Shown here: in pieces, positions 56,741 to 64,000 of the stretch
Position numbering within the stretch: the stretch's first letter is position 1
How the letters are laid out: every line of letters starts with the position of its first letter
Assembly (NCBI RefSeq): GCF_001598915.1
Contig: NZ_BDAP01000005.1
Location: 310,001-374,000 of the forward strand
Reading direction: 5' to 3'
DNA from: Williamsia muralis NBRC 105860
Lineage (GTDB): Bacteria > Actinomycetota > Actinomycetes > Mycobacteriales > Mycobacteriaceae
DNA length: 64,000 nt
The notes under the pieces: model-generated
Databases searched by the model: none
The model's input: only the letters and a program-made list of their open reading frames with translations
Told to the model about the DNA's origin: nothing
Program-made: the position numbers and the translations under genes

Positions 56741-58021
56741 ATGGCATCTGCCAACGGCCGGTTGAAGACGGCCCAGACAACCACCGGCGACACGCCGAAA
56801 CCTCGGCAACGACCGAAGGATCGACGCGATCAGATCATTCGCGTCGCTGCCGAGTCGTTCAGCCAACGAGGCTATTTCGCGACGGGCGTGGACCAGATCG
56901 CCGGCGAGGTCGGGATCAGTGGACCCGCCCTGTATCGCCACTTCCCCAACAAGTACGCGCTCTTCTCGGAGACGGTGCGGACGCTCGGCGCCGACCTGGA
57001 ACGTGCCATGGAAGTTGTGCCCGAGTTACCGGAAGACCCCGAACAGGAACTGCGCCTGTTGATCACCGAATTGACCCGGACCACGATCGACAACCGGTCG
57101 CGTGGGGCGCTGTACCGGTGGGAGGCGCGATACCTGACTCAGCCCGATCGGCAGGCGCTGGGCGAGATGGTCGGTCGCATGCACACCCGCTTCGCCACGC
57201 CGCTCGGCAGGATGAGACCGGAACTGACCGAGAGCAATCCGACCGTCGCCGGCCGGCTCAACACCGATGCCAGATACCTCAGCGGATCGGTGCTGAGCGT
57301 TATCGGTTCGATCACCACGCACCGGGCGTCGCTGCCGCGCAAGCGCATCGAAGCGATCATCATGTCCGCGGCGATGACGGTGGCGCGCACCGAACTCCCG
57401 CCCGTGGAGCCCCCCGTCGGGGACGCCGCTGCCGGCCCGGTCGGAATGGCGATGGCGTCCAAACGCGAAGCCCTTCTGACCGAGGCCATTCGGCTGATGC
57501 GCGGGCGCGGTTTCCACGACGTCACGATGGAAGAGATCGGCGCGGCCGTCGGCATGAATCAGTCCGGCGTGTATCGGCACTTCGACACCAAGGTCGCGAT
57601 GCTGACCGCCGCTTTCCAACGTGCCAGTGAGCGTCTCACGGCCGGGATCAGCGACGCCCTCGCGGAATCGGCCACCCCGCGAGAGGCCCTCGACAACCTG
57701 GTGTCGCGGTATGTCGAGATGTCTTTTGTCAACAGTGACCTGCTGAACCTGTACCTCTCGGAAATCGGTAGCGTGCCCGACCCGCTGCGCGCCGAGCTAC
57801 GCGACCAGCAACGCCGCAACGTCGAAGAATGGGCGCAACTGGTCGTCCAGATCAGGCCGGATCTCAACCCCGTGGAGGCACGGTATCTCGTGCACGCCGC
57901 GACCAACACCGTTCTGGACCTTGGGAACTGGGAACGCTACGACGCGCGTCCCTCCACCCGCAGACGCATCGAGGCGGTCATGTCGGCGATCCTTCTCGGC
58001 AACGGGCAGAACATCACCTGA
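56741..58021 (+). CDS. Two-headed TetR-family regulator (Mce3R-like architecture)
   Basis: The 426-residue protein contains two complete TetR HTH units: residues about 27-80 (DQIIRVAAESFSQRGYFATG, ISGPALYRHFPNK) and about 240-295 (EALLTEAIRLMRGRGFHDVT, MNQSGVYRHFDTK), each followed by its own helical domain. Normal TetR proteins are half this size and dimerise. A single-chain pair is known from mycobacterial Mce3R, which controls lipid genes. Here it is divergent from the hydratase-fadD5-adh run, its likely target. Confidence 0.92.
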   Translation: MASANGRLKTAQTTTGDTPKPRQRPKDRRDQIIRVAAESFSQRGYFATGVDQIAGEVGISGPALYRHFPNKYALFSETVRTLGADLERAMEVVPELPEDPEQELRLLITELTRTTIDNRSRGALYRWEARYLTQPDRQALGEMVGRMHTRFATPLGRMRPELTESNPTVAGRLNTDARYLSGSVLSVIGSITTHRASLPRKRIEAIIMSAAMTVARTELPPVEPPVGDAAAGPVGMAMASKREALLTEAIRLMRGRGFHDVTMEEIGAAVGMNQSGVYRHFDTKVAMLTAAFQRASERLTAGISDALAESATPREALDNLVSRYVEMSFVNSDLLNLYLSEIGSVPDPLRAELRDQQRRNVEEWAQLVVQIRPDLNPVEARYLVHAATNTVLDLGNWERYDARPSTRRRIEAVMSAILLGNGQNIT

Positions 58022-58027
58022 CCAGCT

Positions 58028-58870
58028 TCAGATCACCTTGAAGTCGGCCAACTTCCAGCCGTCCGGCATCCATTGGAGTGTCACCTCGACGCGCGACTGG
58101 TAGGGCACGCCGTCCGGGAACTGCTCCGCGGTCCCAGGCGCCGTCACGGCCTGGTCGATGGCCAGAAGGACAACTGCCTCGGTGGACGACACCGAGATCA
58201 CACCGGCAGAGACCACCTCGGCCTTGGCGACCGCCTGCGCGTTGGCCGTCCCTTCGCGGGCCTGTCGCGACCCTTCGATGAAGTCTCGGGCGAATGCCGG
58301 TGTGGAGATCTCGGTGATGCGCTCGTCGAGCGCGGCAAAGTTTGCCGAGTCATAGGTCAGGAGCGTGGTTGCGTACTCGCCGGCGAGCTGGACTGCGCCG
58401 GGGCGCAACTGGTTGACCTGGTCTGCCGAGTCGGCGCGGCTGTCCGCATCTCGGTAGAGGTAGATGAAAACACCTGCGACGGCCAGTGCAACAACAAGCA
58501 GTGCCGACAGCACCCGGACCGTCCAACGGCCATCACCGGGTCGCTCGAGTTCAACATCGGCGGGCTCCGATTCGACGGCAGTGTCCGGCGCGGCGGCGGC
58601 CGACCGCCGCCACCACCGGCCCGACCGTCTGCGCGCGCGAGCCTCCTCCTTGGCACGGCGCGCTTGGGCAGCGGCCCGCATCTTGTCGCGGTTCCGGCGG
58701 TTGGCCTCGAGGAACTCCGCAGAATCGAACGGAGAGGGATCGTTCCCGGCTGCGGCGTCTCGGCCGGGGTTCGACGAAGTCGTGTCCGTCTCGGGGATGT
58801 CTGAAGTGTCGGGCGGCGTCGAATCGGCACCACGATCGCCGGTTCCCCCCAGCTTGGCTTTCGGGCTCAT
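58028..58870 (-). CDS. Mce-associated-type membrane protein
   Basis: A 280-residue protein with a long, charged, Arg/Ala-rich cytoplasmic N-terminus (about 1-117), one membrane helix (VLSALLVVALAVAGVFIYLY, 119-138) and an extracytoplasmic NTF2-like domain ending in WMPDGWKLADFKVI. This matches the Mas family normally encoded after mce genes, where it stabilises the transporter. No mce or yrbE gene is in the window. ATG 58870 is preferred to the in-frame start at 58918. It converges on the TetR gene with 6 bases between stops. Confidence 0.88.
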   Translation of the reverse strand: MSPKAKLGGTGDRGADSTPPDTSDIPETDTTSSNPGRDAAAGNDPSPFDSAEFLEANRRNRDKMRAAAQARRAKEEARARRRSGRWWRRSAAAAPDTAVESEPADVELERPGDGRWTVRVLSALLVVALAVAGVFIYLYRDADSRADSADQVNQLRPGAVQLAGEYATTLLTYDSANFAALDERITEISTPAFARDFIEGSRQAREGTANAQAVAKAEVVSAGVISVSSTEAVVLLAIDQAVTAPGTAEQFPDGVPYQSRVEVTLQWMPDGWKLADFKVI

Positions 58871-58912
58871 GCCGACAATGTAGGCCCTGTGGCCCCTGAC
58901 ACAGCAACAGGC

Positions 58913-58930
58913 CATCAAATATATTTGATG
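58913..58930. promoter_or_regulatory. Perfect 18-bp AT-rich palindrome
   Basis: CATCAAATATATTTGATG is a complete palindrome between the divergent Mas-type gene (start 58870) and the acyl-CoA dehydrogenase gene (start 58979). In such GC-rich DNA an 18-bp AT-rich palindrome is rarely accidental. The GntR regulator encoded just after the dehydrogenase is the best candidate binder, next the two-headed TetR. Confidence 0.75.
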
Positions 58931-58978
58931 TGATACCTTCGCGACAGCAGGCCACGAACTGATCTAGGAGCCATTTTC

Positions 58979-60118
58979 ATGTCGATTCTCACCCCCGAGC
59001 AGACCGACTTCGCCAAGTCGGTCGCCGATTTCTGTCAACGCGAAGCGGGGACCCGCGAGCAGCGCGACGCCCTCACCGCCGCCGGTGCCGAACTGCACTC
59101 GGTGGAGCTGTACAAGAAGATGGCCGACCTCGGCTGGGCAGGCATCCTCGTTCCCGAGGAGTTCGGCGGAGCCGGCGCCGGCAATGTCGAGATGTGCATC
59201 CTCCTCGAAGAGGCCATGCGCGGCAACGCCCCCATCGGCGGCATCGGCCCCACCTTGATCGCCGCCGGCGCTTATCAGAAGTTCGCCGACGAGCAGCTCA
59301 AGAAGGAAGTTCTCGCCGATGTCGTTGCGGGTGAATCACTTTCCATCTCGATGTCGGAGCCCGAGGCCGGTTCCGATGTTGCCGCACTGACCTGCCGTGC
59401 CGAGAAGGTCGACGGCGGCTGGGTCATCAACGGTCAGAAGACCTGGTGCTCCAACGCGCACTTCGCCAAGAGCATCCTCCTCGTGGCTCGAACCGATCGC
59501 ACCGGCAAGAAGCACGAGGGACTGACCTTCTTCCACATCCCTGCCGGCACCGAGGGACTGGAGATCAAGGGCATCGACACGCTCGGCGGCCGAGAGGTCA
59601 ACGACCTCTACTTCACCAACGTCCGCGTTCCCGACAGCGCAGTGGTCGGCGAGGTCGGCGGCGGCTGGATGCAGCTCATGAGTGGCCTCAACACCGAACG
59701 CCTGATCCTGGCTGCCATGCAGCTCGGTGTCGCAGAACGGTCCTTCGCCAACACCCTCGAGTTCGTCACCGAGCGCAAGCAGTTCGGCCGCCCGGTCGGC
59801 ACATTCCAATCGCTGCGCCATCGGCTGGCCGACCACGCCACCGAGATCGAGTGCACCAAACTGCTGGTCTACAGCGTGGCCCAGAAATCCGACGCCAATC
59901 CCAAGAAGATGCTGCCGCGTGAGGCATCGATGGCCAAACTCAAGGCCACCGAGGTGTCGAAGGCGATGACCATCGACGGCATGCAGATGATGGGTGGCTA
60001 CGGCTACGCGACGGAGTTCGATGCAGAGCGTCTGATGCGGGGTGCGATCATATCGACCGTGTATGGCGGAACCAACGAGATCCAGCGCGACATCATCGGC
60101 AAGACGTACGGTCTCTGA
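58979..60118 (+). CDS. Acyl-CoA dehydrogenase
   Basis: A 379-residue FAD enzyme with full N-terminal helical, beta-barrel and C-terminal domains: MSEPEAGSDVAAL and WCSNAHFAKSILLVA for FAD/substrate binding, NGQKTW, and the C-terminal GYGYATEFDAERLMRGA and YGGTNEIQRDIIGK signatures. It introduces the alpha-beta double bond in beta-oxidation. It is followed within 30 bases by a GntR gene, suggesting one transcript controlled from the palindrome upstream. Confidence 0.95.
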   Translation: MSILTPEQTDFAKSVADFCQREAGTREQRDALTAAGAELHSVELYKKMADLGWAGILVPEEFGGAGAGNVEMCILLEEAMRGNAPIGGIGPTLIAAGAYQKFADEQLKKEVLADVVAGESLSISMSEPEAGSDVAALTCRAEKVDGGWVINGQKTWCSNAHFAKSILLVARTDRTGKKHEGLTFFHIPAGTEGLEIKGIDTLGGREVNDLYFTNVRVPDSAVVGEVGGGWMQLMSGLNTERLILAAMQLGVAERSFANTLEFVTERKQFGRPVGTFQSLRHRLADHATEIECTKLLVYSVAQKSDANPKKMLPREASMAKLKATEVSKAMTIDGMQMMGGYGYATEFDAERLMRGAIISTVYGGTNEIQRDIIGKTYGL

Positions 60119-60146
60119 CGTCTTGACGACACCACCGCGAGCGACG

Positions 60147-60830
60147 ATGCGCCGGCGACCTGGCCTCTCCGAGGAGGTCGCCGGTCATCTGCGTCACCTG
60201 ATCATGTCCGGGACGATTCGCCCCGGCGAGTTCATCAGGATGGACGAGACCGCGGTGGAACTGGAGGTCAGCGTCACCCCCGTGCGAGAAGCCCTGCTGA
60301 CATTGCGGGGCGAAGGCATGGTCAACCTGGTACCGCATCGGGGGTACGTGGTCGCCGACCTCACCCGCCAGGACGTGGCCGACATCTTCTGGCTGCAGAG
60401 TGTGCTGGCCGTGGAGCTGGCGGTGCGGACTGCTTCGACCATCACCTCTGCCGAGCTCGACCGCCTCGCCGAATTGAACGAGGCCCTACAGGACGCGCTG
60501 GCCGCCGGCCGAGTGTCCGAGATCGTGTCGGCCGAGTTCGAGTTCCATCGGGTGCACAACCGAATCGCCAACGGAGACAAGTTGGCGTGGTTCCTGCTCA
60601 ACGCCACCCGGTACACCCCGCAGGAGCTCTACGCGAACGACCCACAGTGGGGGCAGGTCGCCTACGACAGTCACCTCAAGCTCATCGACGCGTACCGGCG
60701 TGGCGACCGCGACGAGGTCGTCGAACAGACTCGTCGGCAGTTCACCGACGGGGCCGAGCGGCTGATGCGCCACCTCGAGAGCATCGGGTTGTGGTCCGAC
60801 GACGCAGATAACGCGGCTGCCCCGGGCTGA
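60147..60830 (+). CDS. GntR-family regulator with FCD domain
   Basis: The protein (227 residues from ATG 60147; an in-frame TTG at 60123 would give 235) has a GntR HTH (LSEEVAGHLRHLIMSGTIRPG; LEVSVTPVREALLTLRGEG) and an FCD domain with metal ligands in EFHRVHNRIA and DSHLKLIDAYRRGD. Neither start has a good ribosome-binding site, as expected if translation is coupled to the dehydrogenase. It probably regulates this fatty-acid cluster; the mycobacterial mce1 locus also has an FCD-type GntR (Mce1R). Confidence 0.92.
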   Translation: MRRRPGLSEEVAGHLRHLIMSGTIRPGEFIRMDETAVELEVSVTPVREALLTLRGEGMVNLVPHRGYVVADLTRQDVADIFWLQSVLAVELAVRTASTITSAELDRLAELNEALQDALAAGRVSEIVSAEFEFHRVHNRIANGDKLAWFLLNATRYTPQELYANDPQWGQVAYDSHLKLIDAYRRGDRDEVVEQTRRQFTDGAERLMRHLESIGLWSDDADNAAAPG

Positions 60831-60894
60831 GCCGCCCGACAGGACCGTGGAGTTCGCCGGGTGATCTATCCGCTCGGGTGTCGAAGGTGCACCG

Positions 60895-63744
60895 ATGTCT
60901 CTATCGTCGGTGTCTATGTCTGACATCTCGGTGCGAGTTCTCGGCGCACTCACCGTCATTCGCGACGGTGAACCGGTCACTCTGGGTGGTCCTCTCCCCC
61001 GCGCCTTGCTGGCGAGATTGATCATGTCGAACGGCCACATGGTCCCCGACTCCACCCTGATTCAGGATCTCTGGCGCGACAAGCCGCCTCGTTCGGCCCA
61101 GCTGACGCTCCAGACATACGTGGCAGCACTGCGCAAAGCCCTCGAACCCGAGCGCGGACGCGCGGCACCGGAAATCCTGGTCCGGCGGGGCACCGGGTAT
61201 GCGCTGGTGGTAGACCCCGGCCAGGTCGACGCCGCCCGATTCGAGACGCTCGCCACCGCGGGCCGTGAACAGTTGGCCGCCGGGGACAGCGAATCCGCCC
61301 GGCGCACCATCTCTGAGGCACTCGAATTGTGGTGGGGCCCGGCGTATGCGGATGCGGCGAATTGGGACTTCGCCGCCATCGAGACGGTGCGGCTCGAACG
61401 TCTGCGGGCAGATGCCACCGAACACCTCCTTGCCGCGCGATCTGATTGCGGTGAGTTCACCGCCGTCACAGCGCAGCTCGAGTCGATCATCGCGACCGAT
61501 CCCCTGCGCGAACGTGCCTGGGAGTTACTCGCGCTGGCTCACTATCGAGCCGGCAACCAGGGCGACGCCCTCCAGACTCTGCGCGAGGCACGCAGCCGGA
61601 TCGCCGAGGAGCTGGGCGCCGATCCCCGGCACAGTCTCCTCGAACTGCAGGACGCCATCCTGCGGCAGGACCCGGCGCTGATGCCGCGCGAGCGACATGC
61701 GGCAACCGTCACCGCGCCCGGGCCAGTCGGTAACCCGGAGCGTCCGACCGGCAACATCCCGTTGGCGCTGACCTCCCTGGTCGGCAGGGAAGAACAGATC
61801 GAACAGATCAGCGACCTTCTGAACTCGCAGCGAATGGTCACCCTCACCGGTCCGGGCGGGATGGGAAAGACCCGCGCTGCCCTCGAGGTGGCCCGCGAAC
61901 GCAAAGATGCCGATGGGCCCTGGCTGATCGAGCTCGCCGGGGTCACCCGCCCCGGCGACACGCTGGACACCGTCATCGCGACGCTCGGACTGACCGTCTC
62001 CGGCGGAATCGGCGTACTCACCTCACTCCTGCACGACCGCAATTTCCTTCTCGTTCTTGACAATTGCGAGCATCTGCTCGACGAGGTCGCCGCACTCGCC
62101 ACCACGGTGCTGCAGACGTGTCCGAAGATCCAGATCCTGGCCACAAGTCGCGAAGCGATCGGCGTCGCCGGTGAGACCGTTTACGAGATGCCGCCGCTGG
62201 ACGATTCGGCAGACCTCTTTCTCGAGCGGGCGGGCTCGGGCGCAGCCGATGCCGAACAGGCTGATATCGAACACCTTTGTGCCGCAATCGATCACATGCC
62301 CCTGGCCATCGAGCTCGCCGCCGGCCAGTCCTCGACCCTCTCCGTTCGCCAGATCATCGACATGCTCGACGACCGCTTCGAAGTGTTGCGCGGCGGACCA
62401 CGTACCAACAAGCGGCACGCCACCATGCAGGCGGCCATCGACGGCTCGTACTTCTCCCTCACCGACAGTCAGCAGCAACTGTTCTGCGATTTGGCGGTGT
62501 TCAGTGGCGGATTCGACCTGGACGCGGCGAGACAGGTCACCCGGCACCGGCATCTTCTCACCGACCTCAACGCCCTGATCGACAAGTCGATGCTCAAGGC
62601 GGTAGGCGGAGATCCACGGCGTTATCTCATGCTCGAGACCCTGCGCAGTTACGCCCTCGTTCAACAAGATCCGGCTCGAGCGGCGGAACTCGAAAATGCC
62701 CACACCGCATGGGTGGTTGCGGTGGCCACCGACGCCTACCTCGGACTGCGCGGCCCGCAATGCCTGGCGTGGACGCGCAGGCTCGGTGCCGACATGGACA
62801 ACATCCGGGCAGCGCTCTCTCGGGAGAGCACCTCACAGGAGACGTACCTCGAAGTGGTCGGGAACGTGTACTGGTTCTGGTACCGCCGCGGGCACACCGA
62901 CGAAGGTATGCGGATGCTCGCACCCGCCCTGACCGCCCCCACCGACATCCCGATCGCGACCAGGGTCCGAGCCATTGCCGGCCGGACCATAATGAGCTAC
63001 CTGGCTGCCGATCTCCCGGCGTTGTTCGCGGCCCTCGGCACTCTCGGCGAGGTGTTTGCAACGTTCGATGTGGACTCTCCGGACGCAGGCGAACAGGTTG
63101 CCCGCGGCGACGCAGCGGTCACCCTCGCCTTTTTCGAATCCGGGTCGGGGCTGGTGGATGCCGGCCGGGAGCATGCCGCCATCGCGCTCGAGATCGCGCG
63201 GCGATACAACTACCCCTGGACTGCAGCCGAATCCTTGATGTCGCTGGGCACCGCAGATTTCCGTGCCGGCGATCACGCCGCCGCTGCAGCGCATTTCACC
63301 ACCGCGCTGGAGACCGCCCGCGGTTGCGGTTATGACTGGTGCGCTGCCTCGATCCTCTGGATCCATGCCAAAAGCGATATTGCACAAGAGAATTGGAACG
63401 GCCCCGCCGAACGAAAACTCGGGCACATGCTTGCGTACTGCGAGCGGGCCGATGACCTCACCTCGGCGATGGTGGGCCTGTTCACACTCGCCTACGTCCT
63501 GTTCCGCCGCTCTGAGCCGGCTGCGGCTGCGCAGCTGATCGGAGCCGTGGATGACCTGACCGAACTCACCGGGTTCTCACCCGAGCGGATGGATGTGGTG
63601 GAACTGGCAGCGTTCGGGGCCACCATGCGCGACGAGATAGACCCGGACGTGTTCGCGGTGGAATCCGCTGTCGGACGCACTCTGGGTCTGGCCGGCGTCC
63701 GCGACCTCGTGTACCAGTGGGTCGGCGTACCCGACGTCAGGTGA
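60895..63744 (+). CDS. AfsR/SARP-type transcriptional regulator with NB-ARC and TPR domains
   Basis: The 949-residue regulator has an OmpR-type DNA-binding domain (about 5-100), a bacterial transcriptional activator domain (about 105-250), an NB-ARC ATPase with Walker A GPGGMGKTRAALE (about 320) and Walker B LLVLDNCEH (about 384), then a winged-helix stretch and C-terminal TPR-like repeats. Such proteins activate secondary-metabolite or developmental genes. An internal ATG at 60916 is an alternative start. No biosynthetic cluster is visible, but the right edge cuts the region. Confidence 0.93.
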   Translation: MSLSSVSMSDISVRVLGALTVIRDGEPVTLGGPLPRALLARLIMSNGHMVPDSTLIQDLWRDKPPRSAQLTLQTYVAALRKALEPERGRAAPEILVRRGTGYALVVDPGQVDAARFETLATAGREQLAAGDSESARRTISEALELWWGPAYADAANWDFAAIETVRLERLRADATEHLLAARSDCGEFTAVTAQLESIIATDPLRERAWELLALAHYRAGNQGDALQTLREARSRIAEELGADPRHSLLELQDAILRQDPALMPRERHAATVTAPGPVGNPERPTGNIPLALTSLVGREEQIEQISDLLNSQRMVTLTGPGGMGKTRAALEVARERKDADGPWLIELAGVTRPGDTLDTVIATLGLTVSGGIGVLTSLLHDRNFLLVLDNCEHLLDEVAALATTVLQTCPKIQILATSREAIGVAGETVYEMPPLDDSADLFLERAGSGAADAEQADIEHLCAAIDHMPLAIELAAGQSSTLSVRQIIDMLDDRFEVLRGGPRTNKRHATMQAAIDGSYFSLTDSQQQLFCDLAVFSGGFDLDAARQVTRHRHLLTDLNALIDKSMLKAVGGDPRRYLMLETLRSYALVQQDPARAAELENAHTAWVVAVATDAYLGLRGPQCLAWTRRLGADMDNIRAALSRESTSQETYLEVVGNVYWFWYRRGHTDEGMRMLAPALTAPTDIPIATRVRAIAGRTIMSYLAADLPALFAALGTLGEVFATFDVDSPDAGEQVARGDAAVTLAFFESGSGLVDAGREHAAIALEIARRYNYPWTAAESLMSLGTADFRAGDHAAAAAHFTTALETARGCGYDWCAASILWIHAKSDIAQENWNGPAERKLGHMLAYCERADDLTSAMVGLFTLAYVLFRRSEPAAAAQLIGAVDDLTELTGFSPERMDVVELAAFGATMRDEIDPDVFAVESAVGRTLGLAGVRDLVYQWVGVPDVR

Positions 63745-63904
63745 CGCGGTCTTCCTGGCCATTCTCCGGCTCGAGTGGACAGGCCCCGCAGCCGGTTCCA
63801 TACTGGTCAACCATGGTCTCCACCAGGAGGTTCAGCATCCAGCACGACCCTCGGTTACCCCTTTCGGTCGCCGGTCGACGCCTGCCTGGTTCGACCGTCG
63901 AGCC

Positions 63905-64000
63905 ATGACGGCGCAGCGGGTGGACGTGGCCATCGTCGGTGCAGGACTGATGGGGGCATGTGCCGCGTGGCAATTGACCGGACGCGGGCTCTCGGTCGCG
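63905..64000 (+). CDS. FAD-dependent oxidoreductase (3' end outside window)
   Basis: The first 32 codons encode MTAQRVDVAIVGAGLMGACA and continue with AWQLTGRGLSVA, a typical N-terminal FAD-binding beta-alpha-beta fold (GxGxxG) of DAO/sarcosine oxidase-type enzymes. The gene runs off the right edge. The identity beyond 'FAD oxidoreductase' cannot be told. It lies 160 bases after the AfsR-type regulator, which may control it. Confidence 0.75.
   Translation, partial: MTAQRVDVAIVGAGLMGACAAWQLTGRGLSVA

Noticed and set aside
60042-60146. Upstream in-frame extension of the second GntR gene
   Set aside because: It overlaps the C-terminal coding part of the acyl-CoA dehydrogenase in another frame and is not GntR-like.

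Overview
The window is high-GC actinobacterial DNA from a mycolic-acid-producing relative of Mycobacterium, most like Gordonia. The evidence is the meromycolate FAS-II operon (fabD-acpM-kas-accD6), aceE, AhpE, a ptkA/ptpA-type pair, an actinobacterial type A rnpB and many GTG/TTG starts. The genus is an inference from gene content and order, not from a search. No integrase, insertion sequence, phage gene or CRISPR array is visible.

Layout. (1) 1-15.6 kb is housekeeping: a CYTH/CHAD protein cut by the left edge, an RNB nuclease, RNase P RNA, an ArsB-type permease, a LysR regulator divergent from NDH-2, then a block that follows the order of M. tuberculosis Rv2228c-Rv2236c as I recall it (RNase H/phosphatase, zinc-ribbon coiled coil, Nif3-like, CobC-like, HAD/PtkA-like, PtpA, SURF1, CobD), with a putative metallopeptidase added. 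(2) 15.7-40.5 kb is accessory: a CysJ-like reductase, a spermidine-synthase fold protein, an SDR/MerR pair, DUF4262, a TerD-VWA fusion, a DrrAB-type exporter with a divergent WYL regulator, catalase, a potassium channel, a dicarboxylate symporter divergent from a CitA/DcuS-type two-component system, a cluster of small proteins, and a GntR-controlled operon for a BMP-type ABC transporter ending in a mu-crystallin-like enzyme. A tRNA-Val closes this segment. (3) 40.7-51.6 kb returns to the mycobacterial order: ahpE, DUF3052, a putative lipoprotein, aceE, a PucR-type regulator, the FAS-II operon and DUF3145. (4) 51.7-64 kb is lipid-centred: a serine hydrolase, an AdhE1-like dehydrogenase, a FadD5-like ligase, an enoyl-CoA hydratase, a two-headed TetR regulator, a Mce-associated-type membrane protein, acyl-CoA dehydrogenase plus GntR, an AfsR-type regulator and the start of an FAD oxidoreductase.

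How the parts work together. AceE supplies acetyl-CoA; AccD6, FabD, AcpM and the Kas enzyme use it for meromycolate elongation; the 52-60 kb genes look like activation and beta-oxidation of an alcohol, fatty or steroid-type acyl substrate. The most distinctive unit is 34.7-40.5 kb: GntR, two identical 13-bp inverted operator-like boxes, a BMP lipoprotein, an ATPase, two permeases and a ketimine-reductase-like enzyme, with a nucleoside deaminase just upstream. Several divergent intergenic regions carry perfect inverted repeats that look like regulator sites, and many convergent gene pairs end in strong hairpins.
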